Part shown: positions 12,911-24,193 of the stretch, in pieces | Numbering within the stretch: the stretch's first letter is position 1 | Layout of the letters: every line of letters starts with the position of its first letter | Source of the DNA: Cephalopachus bancanus | Taxonomy: Eukaryota > Chordata > Mammalia > Primates > Tarsiidae | NCBI GenBank assembly: GCA_027257055.1 | Contig: JAPVLO010000019.1 | Coordinates: 18,534,501-18,598,500, forward strand | Reading direction: 5' to 3' | DNA length: 64,000 nt | Notes under the pieces: generated by a model | Told to the model about the DNA's origin: nothing | Database searches by the model: none | What the model saw: the letters and a program-made list of their open reading frames with translations, nothing else | Translations under genes and position numbers: made by a program

Positions 12911-13465
12911 TATGTATTTCCACCTCACTACTTGGTATCTACTCAAAGGAAGAGAGGTCATTATATAAAAAAGACACCTTCACTTGCATACTTATAGCAG
13001 CACAATTCACAACTGCAAAGATGTAGATTCATCCTAAATGCCCATCAACTGTAGATCATGAAAATATTTTATATATGTATATACACACACACACATACAC
13101 ACATACAACGTGAACTACTATTCAGTCATAAAAAAGAACAAACTAATGTCTTTTGCAGTAACTTGAATGGAATTGGAGAACATTATTACAAGTGAAGCAA
13201 TTTAGGAACAGAAAACCAAATACCACTTATAAGTGGGAGCTAAGCTAAGGGTCTGCAAAGGCATAGAGAGTAGTATAATGAACACTGGAGGTTCAGAAAG
13301 AGAAGAGTAGATGGGGGAGGGATGAGGGATCACCTATCAAGTACAATGTGCACTGGTGGAGGGAGGTGATGGGTACACTTAAATTCACAATTCTTCACCA
13401 CTATACAATGCATTTATGTATTCAGACACCATTTGTACCCCTAAAGCTACTGAAATTTTTTAAAA
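12911..13465 (+). mobile_element. Second L1 LINE 3' fragment
   Basis: It begins in ORF2 (CTACTCAAAGGAAGAGAGG, then a CATTATATAAAAAAGACACC block), passes AAATACCACTTATAAGTGGG and ends in a 3' UTR near GTACCCCTAAAGC. An AC-rich microsatellite at 13,078-13,107 interrupts it. It probably inserted beside or into the preceding older L1 tail. Confidence 0.75.
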
Positions 13466-13484
13466 GATGAATTTTATGTCATGA

Positions 13485-13503
13485 ATTTTCTCTCTCTCTC
13501 TCT

Positions 13504-13563
<60 letters not shown>

Positions 13564-13605
13564 TATCCTACATATATATATAATGTATATATATATCTCT
13601 CTCTC
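13485..13605. repeat. Compound (CT)n-(CA)n-(TA)n microsatellite
   Basis: TC repeats, then about 56 bases of pure CA (13,505-13,560), then TATA-rich and a short CT run. Confidence 0.95.
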
Positions 13606-13819
13606 TCCTAAAAATTGCAGACCTTCACAAACTAAGAACAAGTGGACAGAGGACTTGCTTCAGTGAGAAACAAGGAGCTCAGTGAGCTTAGTCAAGTGGA
13701 AGAGGGTCTAGTCTGCCCAGTTGCAGGACAGGACAGCCAGTCAGGCTTCCCTGACCTACGAGATCACTTCTGTCCTAGCAAAGCCACTGCCTGGGATGGA
13801 GAGCCTCATCAGGGTGGTA

Positions 13820-13980
13820 TGATCTCAAGATATGATGCCAGGGCCATCCACGTCAGAACTAGCTGGGGACCTTATTAAAAGAGCAGATCCCCAGCCCCAT
13901 CCCAGACCTACTGAATTAGATTTTTATTTTTAACAAGCTCTCTGGGTGATTCTTTTACATGCTAAAGTTTGAAAAACATT
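13820..13980 (+). mobile_element. MER5A-type hAT DNA transposon
   Basis: In order: CAGAACTAGCTGGGGACC, the CCCATCCCAGACCTACTGAA block, TTTTTAACAAGCTCTCTGGG and ATGCTAAAGTTTGAAAAAC, the standard MER5A path from body to 3' terminus. Confidence 0.8.
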
Positions 13981-13984
13981 TTGA

Positions 13985-14541
13985 GCTAGAGTGCCTTTCA
14001 AACTTTAAAGCACATACAAATCACCTGGAGATGTTATTAAAATGTACGTGATTCTGCTTCAGTTAGTCTGGGGTGGGGCCTGAGAGTCTGCATTTCTAAT
14101 AAGCTCCCAAGCTGTGTTCATCCATTTTGTGTTACTGTAAAGGAATACCCAAGGCTGAGTAACTTATAAAGGAAAGAGGTTTATTTTGGCTCATGGTTTT
14201 GCATGGTGCTGGCATCTGCTTCTGATGAAGCCTCAGGAAACTTAACCATCATGGTGCAAGGTGAAGAGGGAGCAGATGTCAAGCGGAAGGAAGAGAGAAA
14301 GAGGATGGGGCCAGGTTCTTTTAAACAAGTGGGTGTTGTATAAACTAATAGAATAAGAACTCACTTGTTGCCTTGGGGAGTGCACCAAGCCATTCATGAG
14401 GGATCCACCCCCATAACCCAAACACCTTCCACCAGGCCCCACCTCCAACAAAAGGATTTGGAGGGATCAAATATTCCAACTATATCACAAGCAATGCTCA
14501 TGTTGCTGTTGCATGGGTTCTGCTTTGAGCAGCAAGGATTA
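13985..14541. mobile_element. MER5-like hAT element split by an LTR
   Basis: The first part (13,985-14,112) runs from CTTTCAAACTTTAAAGCAC through GGGTGGGGCCTGAGAGTCTG-like text to AAGCTCCCAAGC. The second part (14,493-14,541) continues with AATGCTCATGTTGCTG and GAGCAGCAAGG. The intervening LTR duplicated CAAGC on insertion. Confidence 0.7.
14113..14487 (-). mobile_element. Solo LTR of a MaLR (MST/THE1-like) retroelement
   Basis: The reverse complement reads as a MaLR LTR: GGCTGAGTAACTTATAAAGG, then AAGCCATTCATGAGGGATCC and CCCCACCTCCAAC on the plus strand. Boundaries are TG...CA and a perfect 5-bp target duplication CAAGC lies at 14,108-14,112 and 14,488-14,492. No internal coding region accompanies it, so it is a solo LTR left by recombination. 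Confidence 0.85.
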
Positions 14542-14559
14542 GAACAGTTCATAAAACAT

Positions 14560-14650
14560 GCCTAAGTTTCACTGAGATTCTGAATTGGTCTGTAGGGTGG
14601 CTTGAGTATCAGGGTTTTATAAATATTCCCCAGATGATCCCAATAGGCAC
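14560..14650 (+). mobile_element. Diverged MER5-like remnant
   Basis: CTGAGATTCTGAATTGGTCT, GGGTGGCTTGAG and a CCCAGATGATCCCAATAGG block follow a MER5 body with many changes. Confidence 0.4.
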
Positions 14651-15750
14651 CCGTGGGATTAGATAGCGACATTAGTCCTACCTAATGATGTAGAGGGGGA
14701 CTAAAGTTCTAGGCATAGATCTCTAGTTGGAAAACAGGGAAAGCCCATTTCTCTGGCTGGGAACAATGCAGAGAAAGTGGAGACTGCATTGACTATCCTA
14801 GGTAGGCTGTCCTAGCAAGAGGTGCATGTGTCTCGCCTCGTGTGCCTAAAATTGAGTATGTGGGAGTATTGTCAGCTCCAAGCTTCAGCAGATAAGGGGA
14901 GCAGGGAGCTCCAGCCAGGTTTCCTGCCTCAGTCCCATGTGGCTCAGAGTCTGGGTCTGAAAGGGGAGTCAATCAGTAGATCCTACCTTAGGAAAGCTAC
15001 CTGGGCAGAAGCTAGTAAGTGCCTCCCACCTTACCAAGAACATCCCAGCCATTAAAACTATCTTCAGTCCCAGAAGGTCTTTAAGGAGGAAACATCAGCA
15101 GGACATCATTTGTTTGACTCCTTCACCCCTGGCCACTGCCATCGCACTTTCCCCAGCAGCAATGCCAACAGATTTTGACTGGAGAATTTGGAGAAATGAA
15201 GACCTTCACCCCATTCAGGCTTGCATGGGGAAATCTCTCTGTATTAAGGGAATGAGATGCTCATCGAGGAGAAGGAAAGATGCAGAGAGCAGGGAACTGC
15301 AAGTGCTGTTTCCCAGAAAGTGAGAGACAGATGTCAAAAGCCACACACGAGCACGTTTGGTGAGATTGTTCCTGAGCCGCGTGGAACAGAAACACAGCCC
15401 GTATTTCAACGGGAAATAAAAATGTGTCTGTAATTAATGATCCTCTAGGAACACACGGCCCTTATTAATGTTGCAATTTGGAGAAGCATAATTCAGTGCA
15501 CGTCAGGCTTGAATCGCTAGAATGGTTTTTTAGCTGGAGGAGGGTTTAGGGAGAGCAGGAAGTAAGGAAGAAGAAGTCGATGATGGGTTCCCAAGGATCC
15601 CAAGAACAGGGTGCTGGAAAATGGCAGGGGCTGAGCTGGGGAAGCCACATTGTTGGGCTGGGACACTGAGAAGGAGGCAGTCGCCTTCTTGCCAACCCTA
15701 AGCACCCCACCTTGGCAGGGTACCATGGAGATTGCATGCGAGATTGCATA
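14651..15750. other. Single-copy DNA with a possible conserved noncoding stretch
   Basis: No repeat is recognised. The part at 15,400-15,520 is AT-rich and holds TAATTA and ATTAATG homeodomain-type cores within otherwise complex sequence. Short open frames (15,517-15,753 minus, 15,114-15,323 plus) carry no visible domain. Confidence 0.4.
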
Positions 15751-15754
15751 CACA

Positions 15755-15962
15755 GGTCATGAAGCCAGCCTGCCTGGGTTCATATTCAGGCCCTTCCCCC
15801 CTTTGCTGCATGACCTTGACTAACTTGCTTGATGTCCCCTTGCTTCAGTTTGCTCATTTGTAAAAATGATCACAATAATCGTACCTACCCATAGAATTAA
15901 GCAAAGTGCTTCAGCACAGCACTGGGTATATAGTAAATGCTAAGTAAGTGATAGCTTTTATT
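15755..15962 (+). mobile_element. MIR SINE, near full length
   Basis: The MIR order is clear: CTGCCTGGGTTCATATTCAG, TGCATGACCTTGAC, CAGTTTGCTCATTTGTAAAA, then AGCACAGCACTGGGTATATA and AATGCTAAGTAAG. Confidence 0.85.
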
Positions 15963-16239
15963 ATGGTTGGAGGGTTTCATCTGTGTATCAACAGGAATGA
16001 GGATGGAGCATGGGGTGCAATGAGGATATCTATGGAAACCGTTTGTGAGGCTATCTGCTCAACCAGCTGCTTTTGTCTAGTGATAAGAGCAAAGAGAAAA
16101 GCAGAAATGGTGTGTGTTCCACTTGGCAAACAAATGAGATCCAATGACAAGAAAATAATGATAATAATCAGGGGAACAGAGTTACTTCCATGCCTCAGCC
16201 AGTGATTAGCAAGCAGTGGAAGGCTGAACTGGTGAAACT

Positions 16240-16445
16240 GAAAGAACACTGGACAGAGAGCCGAGGCACCCGGGTTCTGGTCCTAACCCTCCTTTACTAG
16301 CTATATGGCCATGCCCTCATTTGCTGTCTAGCATGAGTTTCCTCCTCCAAAAAAAAAAAAGAAAAGAAAATCCAATAGCTTCTAAGGGCCCTTCTAGAAT
16401 AAGCTTTTTTTTTTTTTAATTTTCAAATACTTCTATGATTGAAAA
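16240..16445 (+). mobile_element. MIR SINE
   Basis: CACCCGGGTTCTGGTCCTAA, TTACTAGCTATATGGCC and AGTTTCCTCCTCC occur in MIR order. An A-rich insertion follows, then AAGGGCCCTTCTAGAAT and TTCTATGATTG. Confidence 0.65.
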
Positions 16446-16959
16446 GGGAGAATAGTACATAGGCTGGGTACATTTGGGCAACTAGACCAGGGAAAGTTGA
16501 GGCTATACATTGATTCCTATGTCTTCCCCACTGGGACCGAGTAAGTCAGACTCCTCAATACAGGGTACACTCTTGTCTTGATGTCTAGACATAGTCACAC
16601 CATCAGGGTGGACTGTTCCCCACCCTGCTCTTAACCTGCCCTTCCAGAAAGCCCTAGAGAAAGAAATCATATTTCCAAGTCCTGCCTTCTCCAGGCACCA
16701 TCAAGGAGCCCATGTGTTCTCAAATGGGACCAAATTAGACTTTTTCCCCATTAATTTTTCCCCATTAATTTCTTTTTTTGTCTCTTCAGGTGCTCTTACT
16801 AGCGCTTTCTCTTCATTCTACTGGCATGTTCAAATCTGTCTTGCCATAAAACAGATAAGCAGAGAAACATTCCTTGGTTTTGTTTCTCCACCCTTGACTC
16901 CCGCCCAATCTCTTTCTGGCAGGCACACACCTGGAGAAATCACTGGCACTAGCTGTCTG
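16446..16959. other. Single-copy DNA
   Basis: Nothing recognised apart from a small tandem doubling of TTTCCCCATTAAT near 16,742-16,770. Confidence 0.4.
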
Positions 16960-18160
16960 CATTTCTCATTTCTTCATAACGTCAAGAGTCATTACTATGA
17001 CTTCAATCACTACCATGCTATGGAAACTGTTCTGACCACGTCCATCATCAACATCCCTATTGCCAACTCCAAGGAGCCTTTTCCGTTACTTATCTCACCA
17101 CTCTGCTGGGTCTAAATGGTTGACCACTCCCATCTCTTTTAGAACTTATTTTCTTTGGTTTGCAGTCTCTCCTGGCCTTTCTCCGGGTGTTTCTCTCAAT
17201 TGTGCAGGCTGGACATGACTCCTCTTCTATCCCACACCTTAAAAACTTGCACTGTCTAGGACACTGCACTTGTCTACCTTCTCTCCTTTTCTTACTCACA
17301 ATCATTCATTCCCATAAGTTTCACCAGCACACAGATGTTTGTGGTTTCCAAATCCTTATTTCTTTCCAAAGCCACTCTCCTAAGATATAAAACCAATGAA
17401 GGATAAAAGTTAAATTGTAAATCCACATACTACCTGCCTTTGTATGAATTTCCCATAGATCTCTCAAACTCAATATATTCCAAAACATTTTGTCCTCATT
17501 ACCACCCCCACACTAACCTTTCTCTTCTTCCTGCACTTCCTGCATTAACAGATCACCCCAGTAGCCACACGGTCTACCAAGCCCAAGAACTGTGAATAAC
17601 TCACAACCCCTCCAACTACCTTATTTCCACAGTTTTCAAACTCTGCTGACTTGACCTCTGAAATATCCCCATTTGTCAGCCCTCTCCCCCAGCCCATATT
17701 TACCGTCACTGCCTTGGTTCAAGCAAATCTCTCACCTAGATATGCCAACAGTCTCCTAAATGGTCGTACACTGTCGTTCTCCAATTCATCCATCTCACCA
17801 CCACAAGAGTGATTGACTTGTATATTTAGTTGTATCTTCTTCTATCCTGAGCATCCGTCAATGACTTTTCTCACCTATAAGATAAATGCTAATGTCCTGT
17901 CCTGGCATGTCAGACTTCTTGTAATCTGGGCCACCCCTTTCCTTTTCTCTAGTTTCATCACACTTGCTAAATGACTTTAAATTCTCCCAAACACACTAGG
18001 TAATTTCACGCCTCCAAGACCTCTGTCTAGAATTCTCTTATTCCTTACTTGCCAGGAGGCAAGGTGTAGGGTTAGTTATGTACCTCCTTTTCTTTCAGTC
18101 TTTTCTGGGTTTGGCTACTGACCTTTCTGATTTATGACACCTGTCAGTCACTGCCTACAC
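16960..18160 (+). mobile_element. L2 LINE, about 1.2 kb of ORF2 end and 3' region
   Basis: Segments match L2 in order: the TTGACCACTCCCATCTC block at about 17,120, CAAACTCAATATATTCC near 17,465, TCTCACCTAGATATGCC near 17,730, CAGTCTCCTAAATGG near 17,748, and GTCCTGGCATGTCAGACTTC near 17,900. All frames are broken. This is one of the longer L2 tracts and predates placental mammals. Confidence 0.7.
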
Positions 18161-18779
18161 CAGCCAGATGCCCCTCTTTGACCCTCCTCTCCTGCCATGG
18201 CTTGCTCCTGACAGCTTCCTTTAGAGACATAAGATCTCAGAAGGCTTCAGATTAATTGAGGGAACATTATTAAAAAGTAATATGTGAAGGTGTAGTTTCT
18301 TGTCTTTTAAAGTTATACTCATCATGATTCATTTGAATTTATTTTTTCTGTATAGAGGAAACATAACTAATCCACACATTATATATAATTTATTTTTATA
18401 GATGTAAACCAAAAAAATAATAATAATAAGGTTGTATTATCATTTTTAGTCATTTATACTTTAGAAAAGACAAGCCATCAAGGCTGACCTACCCAATCCT
18501 GGCAACAGCTTCCAGAATTGTATGGGAAACAGAGATTTTTAATTCAACCACTCAGAAACTACATTATTGGCAAGAAGGAAGTGGGGAGGGGGCACTTTAA
18601 ACAATGGTTAATAATGCCTGTTCAAAGGATGCAGCTGCTACTCAACTCCAGACAAGTGTTTCCATGCAGAAATATAGACTCTGTGTTGTCAGTTTCTCCA
18701 AAAGGTCAAAAGAAGTTAGGTATTTAGTTTGTTCTTTTTTTCTGTTTCTTAAGGTAGGTACTTAAATTACTGAGCTATT
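18161..18779. other. AT-rich DNA, unresolved
   Basis: Only a short AATAATAATAATAA tract near 18,416 is distinctive. Confidence 0.35.
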
Positions 18780-20375
18780 GAGTTGAGACTTTTCCTTTCT
18801 CCTAATATAAGCAATTAAGACTACATTTCCCTCTTAGCACTGTTTTAGTTGCATGCCATAAATTTTGATGTTTCACATTTTCTTTTCTATTAATTTAAAT
18901 TATTTTCTAACTTTTCCTGTAGATTTTTCTTTGGCCCATAGTTATATAGAAATTATTTTGTTTAATTTCAAAATATTTGCTGATTTATCAAGTATGTTTT
19001 AGTTGATTATTTTATTTAATCCTGTTACGGACAGGGAGCATATCTTGAATAATTTTAATTTTTTTAATTTATTGAAACTTATTTTAAGGCCTAGCATATA
19101 GCATTTTTGTTTGTTTTGTTTCAGAAAATGTTCTATGTGTTCATGAAAAGAATGCATATTCTTCTCTTTTGGGTTGACATTTTCTATAAATATCAGTTAA
19201 GTCTCAGTGGCTGGTAGGATTGTTCAAGCCCTCTATATCCTTGTTGTCTTTTTATCGAGCTGTTTTGTTTAAAAATTGTGAGTATAGTATTGAAATCTCC
19301 AATTTGAATTGTCAAATTGTCTATTTCTTCTTTCAATTATGTCAGTTTTAAATTAATATATTTGGGGACTTTCTTGCTAGGTGCATATACATTTTAACTA
19401 CTATATCTTCCTGATACATTAGCCATTTTTATTATTATGAAATGGCCTTTTTTCTCTAATAGTATTTAAGATCTATTTTGTTCAGTAATAATATAGCCAG
19501 CCCAGTTCTCATATGGTTATTATTTGCATGCCATATTGTTTTTAATCCTGTTATTTTCAAGCTGATTGTATTTTTGAATCTGAAAAATGTCTCTCATGAA
19601 TAGTATATAGTTGTATCTTACTTTATTTAACCTAATCTGACAAATTTTGCCCTTATATAGGATCATATAGCTCATCCAAATTTAATGTAATCATTATGTT
19701 TGGATTTATACCTGCCATTTTGGTTTTTACTATATATTTTATATCTTTTTCTCCTCTGTATTCCCTTTATATTCTTTTGTTTCAAGCAGCTTTTGCCTTA
19801 TTTATCTTTCACTTTTAATTTCCTTCACTTTAATTTCTTTGCTGAGGAATTAACACTTTTTATTGTTATATTGTTGATTTTTTACAATGTATTCTTCAGT
19901 TGTTTTCTTGATGCATGGATTACAGTATTTATCTTAACTAATCACAACATAGTTCAGGTTAATACTGATTTAAGTATGGTAAAATATGTCAATTTTGCTT
20001 AAGTATAGCTCCATTTCTCTTCCCCCTCTGTGTTATCATTTTCATATATGTTACATATTTATGCTATAAATCCAAAATAGAGTATTAAAATTATTGTTTT
20101 GTAAAATATTTTGTCTTTCGAAAAATTAACAGAAGAAAGGTAAAGGGAAAATATGTAGATAGTCTTTTCTATTCATCCACACTTTTACTATCTCTGGTGC
20201 TCTTCATTTCTTCCTGTGGATTTTAGTTTTTATCAGTGTCATTTCCTTACAGTCTGAAGGACTTCTTTTAGTATTTCTTATAACACATGTCTACGACTCT
20301 CAGTCTTTGTTTTCTGTAAATGTTTTTACTTCATTTTTAAAGTATGCTTTTACTAGATATAGAACTCCTTATTAA
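18780..20375 (-). mobile_element. Old L1 LINE, antisense ORF2 endonuclease side and upstream
   Basis: Antisense L1 motifs include GTTTTAGTTGCATGCCATAA, TTGAAATCTCCAATTTGAA, GGTGCATATACATTTTAAC and TTATTTGCATGCCATATTG, which follow the endonuclease region backwards. It continues at 21,480-22,060 and 22,342-22,530, so later insertions have split it. Confidence 0.7.
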
Positions 20376-20378
20376 CAA

Positions 20379-20522
20379 TATCTTTAGTTATGAGTGAGAA
20401 TATGTGGTATTCAGTTCTTTGTTACTGTGACAGATCACTAAGTATGATGGTCTCCAACTCCATCCAATTTCCTGAGCAGTCCATGATTTTTTCCATCTTT
20501 ATGGCTGTGCAATATTCATCGC
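20379..20522 (-). mobile_element. L1 3'-end fragment, antisense
   Basis: TAGTTATGAGTGAGAATATG, TGGTATTCAGTTCTTTG and TCTTTATGGCTGTGC are the reverse complement of an L1 ORF2 tail, unrelated in position to the host L1 around it. Confidence 0.7.
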
Positions 20523-21265
20523 GTATATAGCCCTGACCACTTGTCATATTAGCCCAAAGGAGGGAGCAGCAGTCACTAGGCACTGCCAGGGAAGGGAGGG
20601 AGGGAAAGCATGTAACACAAAGGCTATCTGGTTCTAAACCAGGAGAAGTGAGGCCCAAACTTCACCTGCATGCAGGCTACTTGTATAGTTAACCCTTATT
20701 TGTACCTTACATCTCTATAATAAAATAAAATAGAAAACATGAATGCAAGCAAATATATATAAGAATCATACTACTACCCCCCAAAAAAGATGGTTTACCT
20801 CAACATTTCAAGAATCAGAGATTTCAAAGCAACTTTTATAAATTCTTTAAAAAAATTTTTTTTGACTTGGAGTCTCATTTTAAAACCAACCTAAATTACC
20901 TTGGGTACAGAATAGTGCAACTTCTCCCTATATCATTTAAGATACATGTAGCTGAAAAGATAACTGACAATGGCTTAGACTATAAAAGAAACTAATACTT
21001 GCTTATTAAGACTCAGGGAAGGTGATCTCAAGTTGTTTGACAGCTCAACAAAGTCCTCAATACCATCAAGGATCTTGGTCTTAACCATCCTGTGTTTTGC
21101 CATCCTCAGCAGATGGGACCTCACCTTCAAGCTTAACTCTTTACTTCATTATTACAAATAGGCTGCAGCAACTCTAAGCTTCACATCTCACAGGACACAA
21201 TTCAACAAAGCAAAGAAAGAGGCAGGGATGAAATAAAAATAGATTTTTTAAAAAGCAATATGTTT
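20523..21265. other. Inserted block of unresolved origin within the L1
   Basis: It separates two parts of one antisense L1. It contains a TATAATAAAATAAAATAG A-rich run near 20,717, the left copy of the 59-bp inverted repeat, and a stretch at 20,930-21,200 that looks like an old interspersed repeat of a family I cannot name. Confidence 0.4.
20816..20874 (+). repeat. Left arm of a 59-bp inverted repeat
   Basis: Identical at 58 of 59 positions to the reverse complement of 22,321-22,379. The single mismatch is in the TATAAAT(T/G)CTTTAA segment. It comprises a piece of L1 flank joined to the last bases of an Alu tail (GACTTGGAGTC). Confidence 0.95.
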
Positions 21266-21476
21266 AGCCTGGGCAACATAGTGAGACCTCATCTCTACAA
21301 AAATAAAAAAATTAGCCAGGTATGGTGGAACACACCTGTAGCCCCAGCTACTCAGGAGGGCTGAGGCAGAAGGCTAGTCTGATCCCAGGAGATTGAGGCT
21401 GTGATGAGCCATGATCATGCCACTGCACTTCAGCCTGGGTGACAGGATGAAACCCTGACTCAAAAAAGAAAAAAAA
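21266..21476 (+). mobile_element. AluJ-type SINE, 5'-truncated
   Basis: It starts at GCCTGGGCAACATAGTGAGA and runs through the middle A-rich region and right arm (CCATGATCATGCCACTGCAC) to an A tail. It lacks the lineage-specific changes of the other Alus, so it is of the ancestral AluJ kind. Confidence 0.85.
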
Positions 21477-21479
21477 GTT

Positions 21480-22060
21480 CTCAGTGCTTAAAATATGTCA
21501 TTCCACTGCCTCCTGACCTATATTGCTTTTGTTCAGAAGTCCACAGTTCATCATATTGTCTCTCTGTAAGTGATGAGTCATTATTTTCCTCTAACTTTCC
21601 TCTAACTTTCAAAGGTTTTCTCTTTGTCTTTCAACTGACTGTTTCTGTTTAGTTGTTTATTTCTTTGGGTTTATTCCACCTAAAACTCCTTGAATTTCTT
21701 ATATCAGCATATGAATTGTTTTATACCAAATTTGGGGAGTTGGGGGCCATTTTTAATTTTTTTATTATTATTTTTGTATCATGGTATGCTTGACGCTATC
21801 CTACAGATCTCTAAGTTTCTGCTCAGTTTCCTATTTTTAAAATCTTTAGATTGGATGATTTCTATTGATCTATCTTCAAGACCACTGATATTTTCTTCTG
21901 TCACCTCAAATCTATATATTGAGACCATGTAACAAGCTTTTCATTTTAATTATTATATTTTTCTATGCCAGAACTTGTTCTTGTTTAAAAGGCTTTCTTC
22001 ACTGAGGTTATTTATTTGTTGAATCATTGTCACCATTTTTTCCTTTAATTTTTAAAACAA
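21480..22060 (-). mobile_element. Continuation of the old antisense L1, 5' region
   Basis: ATATGTCATTCCACTGCCTC, TTTTCTCTTTGTCTTTCAAC and CTTTAGATTGGATGATTTC match the antisense of an L1 5'/ORF1-proximal region and extend the element at 18,780-20,375. Confidence 0.65.
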
Positions 22061-22340
22061 GTCGGGCTTGGTGGCTCAGTCCCAACACTTGGGGAGGCTG
22101 AGGAGAGTGGATTGTCTGAACCTGTGGGTTGAAGACCAGCCTGGGCAACTTGACTAGACCTCATCTCTACAATAAATAAACAATTAGCCAGGCACGGTAG
22201 CATGCACCTGTAGTTCCAGCTACTTGGAAGGCTGAGGTGGAATGATCACCGGAACCCAGCAGGTCAATGCTAGGGTGGCCGTGAGCATGCCACTGCACTC
22301 CATCCTGAGGGATGCAGTGCGACTCCAAGTCAAAAAAAAT
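22061..22340 (+). mobile_element. Alu SINE, lineage-specific type, older subfamily
   Basis: A dimeric Alu beginning GTCGGGCTTGGTGGCTCAG and ending GACTCCAAGTCAAAAAAAA. It is diverged, with the ancestral GAGCATGCCACTGC in the right arm. It sits within the antisense L1; candidate target duplication TTTTTAAA flanks it. Confidence 0.9.
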
Positions 22341-22379
22341 TTTTTTAAAGCATTTATAAAAGTTGCTTTGAAATCTCTG
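22321..22379 (-). repeat. Right arm of the 59-bp inverted repeat
   Basis: It spans the last bases of the Alu at 22,061-22,340, its A tail, and the adjoining L1 sequence. Because it contains the Alu/L1 junction, the copy at 20,816-20,874 must have been made after this Alu inserted, or the junction itself was moved. Confidence 0.95.
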
Positions 22380-22530
22380 TCTATTAAATATCTTACCTGA
22401 GCCTGCTTAGACTGAGTTTCTATTGACTGTGTTGTTTTGTTTTCCTGAATATGTGGCAAACCTACCCTTGAATATTGGACATATTTAGTCAATATATCAG
22501 ACCAATTCTGGTCAGGGATATAGATTTCTT
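22342..22530 (-). mobile_element. 5'-most part of the old antisense L1
   Basis: TTGAATATTGGACATATTTAG and AGACCAATTCTGGTCAGG resemble the antisense of an L1M 5' UTR. The element fades near 22,530. Confidence 0.5.
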
Positions 22531-23072
22531 AGGTGCTTGTTCCTCTGACACCTTACCCTGACGACCTATCCTGGCACATACCTTTACCTGACTTGGTCCT
22601 GCCTATGTATTTAAGACCGAATTATTCAGGAGGGGAAGGTGCTAAAAGGGATAGGAAAGAGGAAGAAGAGAAAGTGCCCTTTACTTCTTTGAGTCTTAGT
22701 TTCTCATTTGCAAAGCAGTAAGAATTTTTTTTAAACTATGTCGCAGGTTGTTGTAAAGATGTACATATATATGTACATGCGTGCATGTGTACAGCAGCAT
22801 TTTACAAAGTCAAAAACATTATATAAACAAGAGGGTAATATATGCCAGGGTTACCAAAAGTATATATGTTTTAAGAGATGGTATCTATGTATTACTTTTA
22901 GTTTGCTATAATCAGAAGTGTCTGTATGCTGATGGTAACTACATTGAGCACCTCTTGTAACTGTAGAAGTTAAATGTGACTTGCATTCATCTTTTGTTAT
23001 CTGTATATATTGCGTGTTATAATTTTAATACAATTTTTTCCTTTCTAAAAATGTGTATACATTTTTACACCC

Positions 23073-23079
<7 letters not shown>

Positions 23080-23117
<38 letters not shown>
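23080..23117. repeat. (TG)n microsatellite
   Basis: About 19 pure GT units preceded by ATATAT. Confidence 0.97.
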
Positions 23118-23119
<2 letters not shown>

Positions 23120-24164
23120 CACTGTACTATACATTATTTATTTTACTATTATTTATTGTTTTCTTCCTTCAACAGTCAGGTAATTAACCAACCTTCAGTG
23201 TTATGGCAAGGAAAAGACTCAGTGAAAGGAAAAAAAAGGAGGAACAAACACTTAAGAAATCTATGTCCTTGATAAAGAGAAAATCACAGAAAGAGACAAA
23301 AAAGGAGAGAAATTTGAAATAATTAAGTAAAGGGGGAACTAAAGGAAAAGAGGAGAACAAAAGGGAACGAACAACCTTCAAGCTTCTTCCCTCTCATCTC
23401 TCTAGAAACAGAATCCAAAAGTCATTATTAGCGTTGTTAACCTTGTAGTAAAAGTTTTAAAGATCCCACTGGACCCAATAATCAATTTATTCTAGTTCTA
23501 TAAATAAGACCCCCCAGGTGAGAAACCATTGTCCTGCCAGCAAGAAGATGGGATCGCACAAAGAACACGAGTTTATTTAGTTCCTGCCATCCCCTTTCCC
23601 ACTCTGCTCTTGCCCCTTTCAGAAATACTGCCTTGCCTGGCAGACTTTGCTTTGCCTCATCCTTGCTAGACTCCGGGAGCCTTTTATGGGACTTCAGGTA
23701 GCAGCAATCTGGCCGGGGATCCAAAGAGATCCAAGAGATATCAAAAATAGCAGTGTCCCAATCTGTTCGGATGCTGTCAGGAGATGGGGGTGACAAGGAA
23801 CAGTACTTCATGTGATCTGAGGCAGCTGCTTTTAGCTTTCAATCGTGCCTTAGTAATAGCTCTTGGCAACTATTAACTCCTCTTAACTTTTGGAAAGCAC
23901 ATTCACATTCATTATCTCAGTGTTTGATCATGGATAACATTACTACAGGTCTCCAATAATTCCATTTTTAATATTTCTCCAATAATTTCATTTTAAATAC
24001 TTGAGCTTTATCTTCATAATCTAAGACAAATAGCAAAAGTGTATTTCATATAATCAGATAACCACTTATGAATGAGTCTGGCACATCATTTTGATGCCCA
24101 AGCTTAAAGTAGCCTTAATGCAGTAATCAAAAGTAAGAAATACTGTACTGATGGTTTTTTAACT

Positions 24165-24193
24165 TGTTTGGTAAATTTTTAGTTTACCAAACA
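24165..24193. repeat. Perfect 11-bp inverted repeat with a 7-base loop
   Basis: TGTTTGGTAAA is followed by TTTTTAG and then TTTACCAAACA. It could fold as a short hairpin; no surrounding element was recognised. Confidence 0.9.

Noticed and set aside
16714..17115. 133-codon frame at the start of the L2 region
   Set aside because: Part overlaps L2 sequence, and no reverse transcriptase motif continues in this frame.
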